Positions 26,511 to 36,015 of a stretch of DNA of 64,000 nucleotides are shown in pieces. The DNA is from DASWJZ01 sp963792885 (GTDB taxonomy: Bacteria; Pseudomonadota; Alphaproteobacteria; Rhizobiales; Afifellaceae): the NCBI GenBank assembly GCA_963792885.1, contig CAWBXX010000006.1, positions 372,001-436,000 of the forward strand. The letters run 5' to 3'. Position 1 is the first letter of the stretch; each line of letters starts with the position of its first letter. The notes under the pieces are model-generated. The model had not been told where the DNA came from and ran no database searches. It was given only the letters and a program-made list of their open reading frames with translations. Made by a program: the position numbers and the translations under genes.

Positions 26511-27482
26511 CTATTCGAGCCGCAAACTCCCATCCGCTGCGACTGCGAGCGGAATGGGATCGGAAATCGCTCCAACGAAGCCGCCTTCAGCGCCATCGCC
26601 CCGGAAGCCCAGAAAGACGAGCCGCCCGGAGGTATCCTCGGTTACGCGCCCGGCATAGAGCGAGCCGAGCGCATTCCCTGCCAGGAAGGGCATAGGCCCG
26701 AGACGCCATGGCCCGCGCGGGCTTTCCGACAAGAAATAATGCGTGCCGGTTTCGGCGGGCTCGGCGCTTGCGGCGAGGCGAGCAAGGCGGGCGGCAGACA
26801 TGCGTCGCGCGGAAGTGCTGAAAAGCAGGTAGGAGCGGCCGCCGGCCGCAAAATACTGCGGCACCTCGCATTCGCCGAAGTCGCCGGGCGGTGTCACCGG
26901 CGGCTCGGCCCGCCAATGCACGAGGTCGGCCGACCACGCGGTGCCGATCACACCGCGCCCGTCGGGCGGGCCTTCCTTGGCCCGTGCGGTGAACCACATG
27001 CGGAACCCGTCGCCGTCCGGATCGGGCGCAACCCAGGGATCGCGAAGGGAGCGGTCGTGCCAGGCGGCCGGATCGTATTCCTCGTAGAGGCTCGGATCGA
27101 GATCGAGGATCGGATTGCCGGGGTGCCGATGCCAATCGTGCAGGTCGCTCGACGTCGCAAGCCCGATCCGCTGCTTGCGCAAGCTCTCGCCCTTCGAGGT
27201 ACCGGTGTAGAACATCCACCATGTCCCGGCGTGGCGGACGACCGAACCGGTCCATGTCGTGCCGTCGTCCCATGCCGGCTCGGGTGACGGCCGGAAGCAG
27301 GTCCCGAGCGGCGTCCAGTTGAAGAGGTCACGCGAGACGGCGTGGCCTATCGAGACGTTCCAGTGGCGCGCGTCGGGGTCGCCGATCGATTTCGGGGCTT
27401 GCAGGAAGAACAGATGATACTCGGCCCCCTTGCGGGCGAGCCAGAAATCCCAGACCCAATGGTCCGCCAGCTGGAAAGCCAT
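26511..27482 (-). CDS. Glycoside hydrolase of clan GH-J (GH32-like)
   Basis: A 323-residue five-bladed beta-propeller hydrolase. Candidate clan-J active-site residues are visible: Asp in WVWDFWLARKG near residue 10 (nucleophile position), Asp in SLRDPWVAPD near 150 (transition-state stabiliser) and Glu in GECEVPQYF near 205 (acid/base). No signal peptide, so it acts on imported sugar. It is shorter than typical GH32 enzymes because it lacks the C-terminal beta-sandwich. As last gene of the LacI/ABC operon, 12 bases after the permease, it probably hydrolyses the oligosaccharide taken up; fructosides are likely but not proven. Confidence 0.7.
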   Translation of the reverse strand: MAFQLADHWVWDFWLARKGAEYHLFFLQAPKSIGDPDARHWNVSIGHAVSRDLFNWTPLGTCFRPSPEPAWDDGTTWTGSVVRHAGTWWMFYTGTSKGESLRKQRIGLATSSDLHDWHRHPGNPILDLDPSLYEEYDPAAWHDRSLRDPWVAPDPDGDGFRMWFTARAKEGPPDGRGVIGTAWSADLVHWRAEPPVTPPGDFGECEVPQYFAAGGRSYLLFSTSARRMSAARLARLAASAEPAETGTHYFLSESPRGPWRLGPMPFLAGNALGSLYAGRVTEDTSGRLVFLGFRGDGAEGGFVGAISDPIPLAVAADGSLRLE

Positions 27483-27494
27483 CGGCCTTGCGCT

Positions 27495-28341
27495 TCAGCC
27501 TTTTACCGCGCTGCCGACCACCGACTGGATGAACCAGCGCTGGAAGCCGAGATAGAGCGCGAGAACGGGAAGCGACATCATCACGGAGAAGGCCATCTGC
27601 GGTCCCCATTGCGGGGGCGGGGTGGTGAAGAACTGCGCGAGCGCCAGCGAGACGGGACGCACCTCCGGCCCGCGCGTGACCATCAGCGGCCAGAGGTAGG
27701 CGTTCCAATATTCGAGGCTTTGGAGAATGGCCACCGTGGCGATGACAGGTAGGCTCAGCGGCAGCACGATCTTCCGGTAGATCTGGAAGGGCGTCGCGCC
27801 GTCCATATAGGCAGCCTCGTCGAGGTCCTTCGGGAGCTTCGCGAAGAACTGATAGAAGAGGAAGATCGAGAGCGGATGCGCGATGAAGGGGATGATCTGC
27901 GCCTGATAGGTGTCGAGCATTCCGAGCCGGTTGACCATCAGGAGCAGCGGCACGACCAGCGCCTCGACCGGGATGATCATCAGCGCGACGACGACGCCGA
28001 GGAGCACTTTGCGGCCTTTGAAGCGAAGCCGCGAGAGGGCGTAGGCGCAGAGCGAATTCACGAAAATACCGAGCGATCGACGATCGTGATGACGATCAGC
28101 GCGGAGTTGAACATGAAGCGCAGGAACGGTGCCTGCCGGTCGGCGAGCACAGTGTGGTAGTTGGCGAGGGACGCGTCCTCGGGCGAGACCCAGAAGGCGC
28201 GGAAGCCGCCGAGGTCCACGAGAATCTGCTGCGGGTTGCCCTTCAACGAAGTCGCAAACATCAGCGCCAGCGGCCCGAGCACGATGAGCGTGACGAGCCC
28301 GCGATGGCGATGCGGACGACAAGCGCAGTGCGGTCGTTCAT
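27495..28341 (-). CDS. Carbohydrate ABC transporter permease, MalG type (two frameshifts)
   Basis: The second membrane subunit of a CUT1-type sugar importer. The ATG at 28341 overlaps the stop of the MalF-type permease (ATGA). The inner-membrane protein has the EAA loop DEAAYMDGATPFQIYRKIVLPL near the C-terminal third, and hydrophobic segments such as VLLGVVVALMIIPVEALVVP. As read, it is broken near 28300 (a CCC run) and near 28070; joined, it gives about 282 residues, the usual family size. Both breaks look like single-base errors in a conserved gene, not deep decay. Confidence 0.8.
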
Positions 28342-29243
28342 CGCGTCTCCTCCTCGGTGCGGAAGAGGCCACGCTGAAGAAGCGTGATCAGGAGCACGAC
28401 AACGAAGAAGACGACGGCGGTCGCCGAGGCGAAACCGACGCGCCCGCGGCGGAAGCCGACCTCGTAGAGGAAATGAACGAGCGTGCTCGTCGCGCCCTGC
28501 GGGCCGCCCTGCGTCAGGATGTTGACCTGCGTGAACATCTTGAACGCCAGGATCGTGGTCGTGACGACCACGAAGATGTGCGTGTTTCTGAGCGACGGCA
28601 TGGTCACGTTCCAGAATTGCTGCCAGCGCGTCGCGCCGTCGACCTGGGCTGCCTCGTAGAGCTGCGGGCTGATCGACTGCAGCCCGGCGAGATAGATGAC
28701 CATCTGAAAGCCGAAGCCCTGCCAGGCGGACAGAACGACGATCGCCGGCATCGCCGTGTAAGGGTTCCGCAGCCAGTCGATCGGCCCGACCAGGCCGAAG
28801 GTGACGGTGTGGAGCACGAGATTGAAGAAGCCGTCGATCTTCAGCATCGAGAACCAGACGACGCAGACGACGACCATGGTGATGACGGTCGGCAGGAAGA
28901 AGATGCCGCGGAAGACGTTGCGCGCCGGGAGCTTCGAATTGATGAGCATCGCCAACGCCAGCGCGATCGCCGTCTGGAACGGCACGACAAGCGCGGTGAA
29001 GAGCAGCGTGTTCAGGAATGCCTGGCGGAAATTCGGGTCGCCGAAGAGGCGGATATAGTTGGTCGCGCCGATAAGGCGCGTCGGCAGGTTCGGGTTCGGC
29101 ACGAGGCGCTGGTCGGAGAAGGAGAGCGCGATGGCGAGCGCGAACGGCGCGACGATGAAGATCGCGCCGAGCACGACCGCCGGGCCGCTCAAAAGCCAGG
29201 CGGCCCTGCGCTCGAGGCTTTCCGGTCCTCTTTGCATCTTCAT
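28338..29243 (-). CDS. Carbohydrate ABC transporter permease, MalF type
   Basis: A 301-residue CUT1 permease with six membrane segments (for example LSGPAVVLGAIFIVAPFALAI near residue 18 and VFRGIFFLPTVITMVVVCVV near 115). The EAA loop reads EAAQVDGATRWQQFWNVTMPSL near residue 210, the site that docks the ATPase. It forms the pore with the MalG-type subunit coded next. No ATPase gene occurs in this operon, so the importer probably borrows a shared MsmK/UgpC-like ATPase coded elsewhere. Confidence 0.88.
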   Translation of the reverse strand: MKMQRGPESLERRAAWLLSGPAVVLGAIFIVAPFALAIALSFSDQRLVPNPNLPTRLIGATNYIRLFGDPNFRQAFLNTLLFTALVVPFQTAIALALAMLINSKLPARNVFRGIFFLPTVITMVVVCVVWFSMLKIDGFFNLVLHTVTFGLVGPIDWLRNPYTAMPAIVVLSAWQGFGFQMVIYLAGLQSISPQLYEAAQVDGATRWQQFWNVTMPSLRNTHIFVVVTTTILAFKMFTQVNILTQGGPQGATSTLVHFLYEVGFRRGRVGFASATAVVFFVVVLLITLLQRGLFRTEEETR

Positions 29244-29303
29244 GTCACTGGACCGCGGTGAGGCGGCCGGGGCGCTTGCGCCCCGACCGCCTGCCTTGGG
29301 AGC

Positions 29304-30586
29304 TTACTGCGTCGCGAAGGGCGGGTAGCCCTGGTTGTCGTCGATATCCTGGTCGATCGTCGCCGCCGCCTCCTTCAGGCTCGCGGCCGGATCGGCCCCG
29401 TCGATCACGTCGGCGACGACCTGGGCGAAGGCCGAGGTGATCGTCGGATAGGCCGGGTGCGCCGGACGCGGTACGGCGATCGTGTTCAGCTGATCGACGA
29501 AGAGCCTGAGCGCGCCGCCCTCCTTGTAGAGGTCGGACTTCGCCACCGACGTCTTGGTGCCGGGCACGGCGCCGTTGCGGTTCGTCAGCGGCAGGATCTC
29601 GTCGTCGGTCAGCAGGAACTCAAGCAACTTGCCCGTTGCCTCCTTGTGCGTCGACGAGGAGGTGATGCCCCAGCACCAGGAGCCCATGCCGGTCGCCTGC
29701 TTGTCGCCGAATTTCGGCATCGGCAGGAGCACGAGATCGTCGCCGAGACCCTCGTGGTGTGGCGTCCACATCCAGTGTCCGACAAAAGCGAGCGCGGCGT
29801 TCTTCTTGCCGTAGAAGGCGTCGTCGCCAGCCGAGGCAGGAACGACGTAGCCGTTCTTCACCCAGCTCTGGAAATGCGTCATGCCGTCGATCGCGCCGGC
29901 GGAGTCGAGCGTGCCTGTGGCTTTCCAGGTGTCGCGATTGATGAGATCGGCGCCCTCCGACTGGATGATCGGCGAGAAGCCATAGGTGTACCACTCGCCC
30001 TTGCCGTAGGAGAGCTTCAGGTCGATCGCGTATTCGACCTCGGGAAGCGCCTGCAGCTTGGCGAGCGCGTCCTCAAATTCGGTCATGGTCCAGGCGTCAT
30101 CGACGCTCGTCGGAATGCGACGCCGGCTTTTTCGAGGTAGGCCTTGTTGCCCCAGATGGCGAGACCGGAGTCGAACTGCCCGAGCGAGTAGAGCTTGCCG
30201 TCGGGCGGGTAGGTGCCTTGCGCGATGAGCGAGGGGATCTCGTTGTCGATCGCCGCCTGCGAGACGATGCCGTTCAGCGGCTCGAGGTAGCCAGACCAGG
30301 CGTAGTTGGCGTAGTTCGGTCCGTCGAAGTCGAGCAGATCGGGGAGGTCGCCGGCAAGCGCTGCCGCCTGGACCTGCTCGTTGTAGGAGCCCTCCGGAAG
30401 GAGCACGAGCTCCGCCTTCATGTCGGGATGCATGGCGTTCCACTTATCGATCGACGCGGCGATCAATTCGCGCTCGCCGTCGCCGCGGCCGCCGTGGTGC
30501 CAGACCTTGATCGCGTCCTGCGCCAGCGTGGCGCCACTGAGAGCGAAAAGCGCGGCCCCGGCGAGGAGCCATGTCGTGAGCCTCAT
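29304..30586 (-). CDS. Carbohydrate ABC transporter substrate-binding protein (one frameshift)
   Basis: The extracytoplasmic sugar-binding protein for the MalF/MalG-type permeases. The start MRLTTWLLAGAALFALSGA is a clear Sec signal peptide ending in ATLAQ, behind AAGGAGG. Mature features include IKVWHHGGRGDGERELIAAS and FDGPNYANYAWSGYLEPL. A single-base shift near 30112-30122 divides it; the second part reads on without stops from VDDAWTMTEFEDALAKL to the end at 29304. Total about 427 residues, typical of the CUT1 family. The ATG overlaps the lacI stop (ATGA). Confidence 0.82.
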
Positions 30587-31665
30587 TGATGTTCCTCCTT
30601 TTTCCATTTGCTTCTTGGTTTCAGGGTTTCATGCGCGCCGCGCGCCTTGACGGGAGCCGCGGTCGAGGCGCGCGCGACGAGCGGTCCTTCGACGCGAATG
30701 GTCTCGGCCTTTGAGGCGTCATCCTTGATCCGCTTGATGAGAAGCTCCGCTGCGATCTCGCCCATGCGCCGATAGGGGAGCACCACGGTGGTGAGCGCAG
30801 GACGCAGACCGAGCGAGAAGAGGTGATAGTCGTCGTAGCCGACGACGGAGAGCTCGTCGGGGATGCGGATGCCGAGCGCTGCAGCGGCGTTGTACACCTG
30901 CAGCGCCATCTCATCGTTACCGCAGAAGATTGCCGTCGGGCGGTCGACGCGGGAGAGAAGCCGGGCGGCAGCCTCGTAGGCGAAGGACGGGTCGAAGTCG
31001 GGCGAGCCCTGCTGACCTGTGACGATGAGGTCGGCGGGAAAGGTCTCGCCGGCCTCTGCAAACGCGCGCGCCAAGCCCGCACGGCGAAGCTTCGTGGCTT
31101 CCGCATCGGGCGGCAGCGTCAGATAGGCTATGCGGCGATGGCCGAGCGAAAGCAGATGCCGCCCGACTACGTATCCGCCGGCCTCGTCGTCGGGGAGCAC
31201 TGTCGGAACGCTGCCAGCATCTGCGAAGCAGTTCACCAGCACGGCCGGAAGATTGTCGCGTGCGCCGAACTCGTCGGCGCGGCGGTGAAACATGGTGGCG
31301 AAGACCACGCCCTCGACGCGGCTCGCGCGGAAGGAGCGCATGATGCGCGGAAGGTCGTCGGGGCGGTTCTCGGTGTTGCCGATCAGGAGCGACATGCCGT
31401 GCTCGGCGAGAGCGTCCTCGACGCCGCGCACGATGTCGACGGAGTAGGGGGTCGTGGCGATCACGTCGGAGAGGAAGCCGACGACGCCCGAGCGTCCCGA
31501 GCGCATCGCGCGCGCCCGCTGATCGGGGACGAAGTTCAGCTCGGCAGCAGCGGCCAGTACCCGCTCGCGCGTCTCCGCGGCGACGGAGTCCGGCTCGTTC
31601 ATCACCCGCGAAACCGTCTTGATCGAGACGCCGGCGCGGGCGGCGACGGTTCTTATGGTTGCCAT
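30583..31665 (-). CDS. LacI-family transcriptional regulator of the sugar operon
   Basis: A 360-residue LacI/GalR regulator. The N-terminal helix-turn-helix is MATIRTVAARAGVSIKTVSRVMNEP with the hinge helix region RARAMRSGRSGVVGF; the ligand-binding domain includes TAIFCGNDEMALQVYNAA and LSVVGYDDYHLFSLGLRPALTT. It is the first gene of an operon continuing with the binding protein, permeases and the GH32-like hydrolase, so it represses itself and the importer. Two palindromic operator-like sites lie 33-68 bases before its start. The sugar inducer is probably the transported oligosaccharide. Confidence 0.88.
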   Translation of the reverse strand: MATIRTVAARAGVSIKTVSRVMNEPDSVAAETRERVLAAAAELNFVPDQRARAMRSGRSGVVGFLSDVIATTPYSVDIVRGVEDALAEHGMSLLIGNTENRPDDLPRIMRSFRASRVEGVVFATMFHRRADEFGARDNLPAVLVNCFADAGSVPTVLPDDEAGGYVVGRHLLSLGHRRIAYLTLPPDAEATKLRRAGLARAFAEAGETFPADLIVTGQQGSPDFDPSFAYEAAARLLSRVDRPTAIFCGNDEMALQVYNAAAALGIRIPDELSVVGYDDYHLFSLGLRPALTTVVLPYRRMGEIAAELLIKRIKDDASKAETIRVEGPLVARASTAAPVKARGAHETLKPRSKWKKEEHQ

Positions 31666-31697
31666 CAGGCGTTTCCTGCGGCGCAGGCTAGCTCGGA

Positions 31698-31711
31698 TGA
31701 CAACGTTGTCA
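31698..31711. promoter_or_regulatory. LacI-type operator 1
   Basis: TGACAACGTTGTCA is a perfect 14-base palindrome with the central CG expected for LacI-family operators. It is centred 39 bases upstream of the lacI start and near the likely promoter of the operon. Seen directly; binding by the neighbouring LacI is inferred. Confidence 0.8.
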
Positions 31712-31719
31712 ACTTAAAT

Positions 31720-31733
31720 GTCCAACGTTGTCA
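31720..31733. promoter_or_regulatory. LacI-type operator 2
   Basis: GTCCAACGTTGTCATT contains a second copy, CAACGTTG with one full TGTCA arm; the left arm differs (TCC). The centres of the two sites are 22 bases apart, about two helix turns, which would let two dimers bind on the same DNA face. Confidence 0.75.
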
Positions 31734-31785
31734 TTCAACGACAGGAGTGATCGAAGGCTCCCTGAGAGCGGGGCTGCCATGAGCG

Positions 31786-33729
31786 TCAGCGCGAGCGGGC
31801 GATCGCGACGCCGGCCGGTGGGAGATGCGCACCGTCGAGCCCGAACGGGCCGGCGAAGCCCAGCGCTTCCAGGTCGTGGGTCTCAAGGCCATAGTTGAAG
31901 ACGAAGGTTGTCGTGCCGCGCTTTCGCGTGCGCAGACCGGAGGGAAGCGCGAGCGTCTTCAGTCCTGCGATCTCGGCGAGGTGCCGCGTGACGATCGCGT
32001 GCGCGTCGCCGTCGAGGAGCGCGGCGAGATAGAAATAGCGCTCGCGGGCTACGAGGATCGGCCAGCCGTCCTTGGCTTCAAAATGGATCTCGGCGCTCGT
32101 CTCGATCTTGTCACGCCACTTCACGGCGTTGCCGCCGCCTTTGATCGGCACAGGCAGAATGTCGGGCAGGCTGTCCACGCGCACGACCTTCACGTCGAGA
32201 AGCTGCGAGGGGAGGTCGGGCGGGAGCCCGGCGGGGATGTGAAAATCCTTGGTCTTCGAGCCGGAGCGCGGGCCGATGACGATAAGCCCGTCGGCGCGCG
32301 AGAGCGCCTCCAATAGCGTCTCGGTCCAGGCGAAGAGGGCTGGAACAAAGACGATCTTGTAGCCGGAGAGATCAGCCGTCTCGGCCGAGACGACATCGAC
32401 GTCGAGCCCGAGCTTGCGTAGCTGGCGGTACTGCGCCGTCACCGCCTGCATATGGCCGAAGCCGGCCGCCTGCGGCTCGATCGCCCACGCCCAAGCGCTT
32501 TCATAGTCGAAGACGATCGCGCAGTCGGCCTTGCCCGCCGCCTCAAGGTCAAGCGCCGCAAGCTCACCCGCAACCTGTCGTGCTTCGTCCAGTCCCGGCG
32601 CCGGCTTGTCGTCGGGCCGCATAAGCCCCGCATGCATCTGCTCTTGCGCGAAAGGTGCCTGTCGCCAGCGGAAATAGGAGACGACCTCCGCGCCGTGCGC
32701 GAAGGCTTCCCAGGTCCAGAGCCGGACCATGCCGGCGAGGGGATCGGGATTGCTCGCCGCCCAGTTTACCGGCCCGGGCTGCTGCTCCATCACCCAAAAG
32801 CGGCCTTTCCCGACGGTGCGATAGAGATCGTGATGGAAGGCCTGCAGATCGGGATCGCCTTGACGCGCATAGCGGGTCCTGCGCTCCGGCGTGCCGGCGA
32901 GCCGTGTTACTTGGCCCACCGGATAGGAATCCCAGCTGGCGAAATCGAGGTCCTCACCGAGGCGGAAATGATCGAAGGCCGTCATGCCGGCCATGTAGTT
33001 CGTCGCGACCGGAACTTTCGGCGTGATCGACTTCAGAATGTCGACCTGCACCTTGTTGAAGGCTACGACCTGGTCCGACGAGTAGCGGCTGAAGTCGAGC
33101 CAGTGCGTTGGGCTCGCGCCGGCCGGCGTCAGGTTCGGAAGCTCGACCTCGTCGAAGTTGCGGTAGTCCATCGACCAGAAGACGTTGCCCCACGCGGTGT
33201 TCAGTGCATCAATCGTGCCGTATTTCGCGAAAAGCCACTCGCGGAAGCCGAGAAGGGCGGCCTCGGAATAAGAGAGCGTCGTGTCGTGGCAGCCGTATTC
33301 GTTATCGATCTGCCACGCGACAAGCGCCGGATGGTCTTTCACCGCCTGGGCGATGAGCGTGACGATGCGTGCGCATTCAGCGCGATAGCCCTTGTGCGAG
33401 AAGCAATAGTGGCGGCGTGAGCCGAATTTTCGGACGCGGCCTTCCGCATCGACCTGCAGCATGTCGGGCATCTTGGCGACGACCCAGCGCGGCGGCGTCG
33501 CCGTCGGTGTGCCGAGGACGACCTTCAGGCCGCGCTTATGGAGGACATCGATGGCGCGGATCAGCCAATCGAGCCGGATCGCTCCCGGCTCTGGCTCAAT
33601 ACGGCTCCAAGCGAACTCGCCGATCCGAACATAGTGGATGCCGGTTTCTGCCATCCGGCTCGCGTCCGACGCCCACATGCGTTCGGGCCAATGCTCGGGA
33701 TAGTAACAGACACCGAGAGCGCGCTTCAT
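31786..33729 (-). CDS. Beta-galactosidase, GH42 family
   Basis: A 647-residue cytoplasmic enzyme that removes terminal beta-galactose. It begins MKRALGVCYYPEHWPERMWASD, the standard GH42 opening. The acid/base Glu is in AWQIDNEYGCH near residue 145, and the nucleophile Glu is in FWVMEQQPGPVNW near 310. The trimerisation domain follows (SRADGLIVIGPRSGSKTKDF). No signal peptide. It stands directly upstream of lacI on the same strand, but the operators lie after its end, so it may be expressed from its own promoter or by readthrough from the oxidase gene 20 bases upstream. It would act on galactosides brought in by the importer. Confidence 0.9.
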   Translation of the reverse strand: MKRALGVCYYPEHWPERMWASDASRMAETGIHYVRIGEFAWSRIEPEPGAIRLDWLIRAIDVLHKRGLKVVLGTPTATPPRWVVAKMPDMLQVDAEGRVRKFGSRRHYCFSHKGYRAECARIVTLIAQAVKDHPALVAWQIDNEYGCHDTTLSYSEAALLGFREWLFAKYGTIDALNTAWGNVFWSMDYRNFDEVELPNLTPAGASPTHWLDFSRYSSDQVVAFNKVQVDILKSITPKVPVATNYMAGMTAFDHFRLGEDLDFASWDSYPVGQVTRLAGTPERRTRYARQGDPDLQAFHHDLYRTVGKGRFWVMEQQPGPVNWAASNPDPLAGMVRLWTWEAFAHGAEVVSYFRWRQAPFAQEQMHAGLMRPDDKPAPGLDEARQVAGELAALDLEAAGKADCAIVFDYESAWAWAIEPQAAGFGHMQAVTAQYRQLRKLGLDVDVVSAETADLSGYKIVFVPALFAWTETLLEALSRADGLIVIGPRSGSKTKDFHIPAGLPPDLPSQLLDVKVVRVDSLPDILPVPIKGGGNAVKWRDKIETSAEIHFEAKDGWPILVARERYFYLAALLDGDAHAIVTRHLAEIAGLKTLALPSGLRTRKRGTTTFVFNYGLETHDLEALGFAGPFGLDGAHLPPAGVAIARSR

Positions 33730-33749
33730 GGACGTCCTCCCACGTGACG

Positions 33750-34859
33750 CTAAACCGGCAGGTCGCGGCGCACGGTGCGAAGCTGAACCGGATCGAGCGG
33801 CCGCGCGCGGCGGGGATCGAAAGCGTCGAGATCAACCGTGCGCGCGGCGCCGTCGAGGATCAATTCCGCCATCGCCTCGCCGGTTGCCGGCGCATTCAGG
33901 ATTCCCCAGACGCTGTGGCCGGTGGCGATGAAGGCGCCGGGAGCGCCGTCGATCTCGCCGATCAGCGGCAGCCCGTCTTGCGTGACCGGGCGATGGCAGG
34001 CTTGACGCGCCAGGATCGGGGCATCGCGAAGCACCGGGGAGAGATCGCGGCAGATCGCTTCGAGCCGCTCGATCGCACCGGGGTCGGGGCGAACGTCGGC
34101 GGGGTCGAGCGGCACGGGGCTCTCGCTCGAAATGGCGCAGACATAGGTCGTGCCGTCGGCACGGGGGAAGACTTCCGGCGAGGACGCCGCGCCGGTTCTC
34201 TCCACGACCTCCAGGAAGAGCGCGTCGGCGGGGACCTTCGTGCCGGTATCGAAGACGAGGCTGTGCCCCTTCAGTCCGAAGACGGGCGGGATCGGCAGCC
34301 AGCGCGCGGCTAGGATCGACCACGGGCCCATCGCGATCACGACGATGTCGCCGTCAAGCGGCGGCGCGTCGGCGACGATGACGCGCCATCCGTCCTCGTT
34401 TTGCTCGATGCCGGTGACTTCTCCGGCGACGAGCTTCGCGCTGTTTGCTTCAGCGGCGCGCATCATCGCCTTGGTGTAGAGGGCGGGATGCACCTGCGCC
34501 GTGGTCTCCGTGGTGCCGAGGCGGCGGTCGAGCGCGACCTCTGCCGCCACCCAGCCGAGCCTGGGTCCGCGAAAACCGAGCCGTGCACCGCCAAGGCCGC
34601 CATAAGTCGTCATGCGGCGATAGCCCCAATCGCCGTCGATCTCCTCGGCGAGGCTGGCGTGAAGCGCGAAGCTGCGGCGCGCGAGCGCCTGAAGAGGCGT
34701 GCCGTCGCACCAGTCGAGCGCCAGGAAGCCGCCGGACTTGCCGGAGGCGGCGCAGGCGACGCCGGTGCGCTCCACGACGACCGCCTCCGCGCCGCTACGG
34801 CTCAGGAAATAGGCGATAGACGCGCCGATCGCGCCGCCGCCGAGGATCAGAACGCGCAT
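33750..34859 (-). CDS. FAD-dependent oxidoreductase (glycine/D-amino-acid oxidase family)
   Basis: A 369-residue DAO-fold flavoenzyme that oxidises an amine or amino acid. The dinucleotide motif is at the very start, MRVLILGGGAIGASIAYFLS, and VVVERTGVACAASGKSGG follows near residue 30, the FAD-contacting region. The C-terminal part has PVTQDGLPLIGEIDGAPGAFIATGHSVWGILNAPATGEAMAEL, typical of the FAD-binding fold. The start at 34859 was chosen for this motif; upstream residues do not fit. It lies 34 bases after the MCE gene and 20 before the beta-galactosidase gene. The substrate is unknown. Confidence 0.8.
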   Translation of the reverse strand: MRVLILGGGAIGASIAYFLSRSGAEAVVVERTGVACAASGKSGGFLALDWCDGTPLQALARRSFALHASLAEEIDGDWGYRRMTTYGGLGGARLGFRGPRLGWVAAEVALDRRLGTTETTAQVHPALYTKAMMRAAEANSAKLVAGEVTGIEQNEDGWRVIVADAPPLDGDIVVIAMGPWSILAARWLPIPPVFGLKGHSLVFDTGTKVPADALFLEVVERTGAASSPEVFPRADGTTYVCAISSESPVPLDPADVRPDPGAIERLEAICRDLSPVLRDAPILARQACHRPVTQDGLPLIGEIDGAPGAFIATGHSVWGILNAPATGEAMAELILDGAARTVDLDAFDPRRARPLDPVQLRTVRRDLPV

Positions 34860-34893
34860 CGGCTTTCTTCCTCGCATAAGCGACGGCCGACGT

Positions 34894-36015
34894 TCACGAC
34901 ATCTGCGGCAATGTCCAGTCAACCAAAGCGTGCGCCGCTGCACCAAACGCCTTGTCGAAGGCGGCCACCGCGTCATGCGCCTGCATCGCGGCGAGCGGCG
35001 CGCTCTCTTGGAAGCGTTTCGTTGCAAGGATCGCGCCGCTCGGGTCAGTCAGCTTGGCGGTGAAATCGATCTCGGCCGTCGGCTTGTCGCCGGACACGAT
35101 CTGGAAGGCGCGGAGCTCGATCAACAGCGTGTAGTCCGCTGCAAGCCCGGCCGTGTCGCTGCTGACCTTTGGAAATCCGGCGTTCTCGAAGGCCTCCACG
35201 AGCTTCGCCTGAAGCAGAAGCGGCGTGCTGTCGCTCCATTGCACGTCCGGAAAGGCTGGAGCGACGGTTGATCCCGTCTGGACAAGAATGCGCTGCGTCT
35301 CCAGCGCGATGACGTCGGTCGGCCGGGCGATTACCAGCTGCTTCGTCGGCGGTGCGGCAAGCCTGGGAAAATCCGTCGGCGCGGCAAGGATCGTATTGCC
35401 GGAGGGCTTCGTCCCTCCGGCGCCGGCAAGGCGCGCCAGGCCGTCGACGATGCCGTCAAGTTTGTCGGAATTCTTGGCAAGAGCCTGGGAGAAGGTGTCG
35501 ATGTTGGAGATCGCGTTCTGGAGCGTGTCGGAATTGGCCGAAAGGATCGATTGGACCTGCGAGAAGGCGTTGCTCGCGGCGACCGTCCAATCGACGCCCG
35601 CATCCGCGCCGGCCTCAAGCGTCGGAATGCCGCCATCGGCCGCTTGCGGCGGCGGGGCGTCAGGCGACCCGCCGGTCAGCGCGATCTCCGGCACGCCGGT
35701 CAGTCCGCCGAAGGCAAGTCTCACCTTCGTATCGGAGCGGACCGGGGTGTCGCTGGTGACGGCGACGGTGACGAGCACGCCGTTCGGATCGTCCTTGTCG
35801 AGCGTCAGATCGGTCACCTCGCCGACGCGGATGCCGTTGAACTGTACCCCTGAGCCGAGCAACAGCCCCGACACGGACTGTTCGAAGCGGATGCGGTAGG
35901 AGGTGCGCTTGGCAAGGCCGGTCGTGTTCTCCATCCAGTAGACGAAGCCGAGACCGGCGGCGAGCACCGCGATGACGAAGACGCCGACCAACACATAGCG
36001 TGCGCGAATCTCCAT
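34894..36015 (-). CDS. MCE/MlaD protein fused to an ABC-transport auxiliary lipoprotein domain
   Basis: A 373-residue periplasmic component of an Mla-type lipid transporter. The N-terminal membrane anchor is RYVLVGVFVIAVLAAGLGFVYWM (residues 5-28), then the MCE domain (FEQSVSGLLLGSGVQFNGIRVGEVTDLTLDK; FGGLTGVPEIALTGGSP). A helical stretch (about 150-205) leads into a second domain from about residue 215 (LVIARPTDVIALETQRILVQTG, VQWSDSTPLLLQAKLVEAFENAGF, LIELRAFQIVSGDKPTAEIDF) that matches PqiC-like auxiliary lipoproteins, normally a separate gene. No second signal or lipobox is seen between them, and the reading frame is continuous. Function: shuttling phospholipid between membranes. Confidence 0.82.
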   Translation of the reverse strand: MEIRARYVLVGVFVIAVLAAGLGFVYWMENTTGLAKRTSYRIRFEQSVSGLLLGSGVQFNGIRVGEVTDLTLDKDDPNGVLVTVAVTSDTPVRSDTKVRLAFGGLTGVPEIALTGGSPDAPPPQAADGGIPTLEAGADAGVDWTVAASNAFSQVQSILSANSDTLQNAISNIDTFSQALAKNSDKLDGIVDGLARLAGAGGTKPSGNTILAAPTDFPRLAAPPTKQLVIARPTDVIALETQRILVQTGSTVAPAFPDVQWSDSTPLLLQAKLVEAFENAGFPKVSSDTAGLAADYTLLIELRAFQIVSGDKPTAEIDFTAKLTDPSGAILATKRFQESAPLAAMQAHDAVAAFDKAFGAAAHALVDWTLPQMS

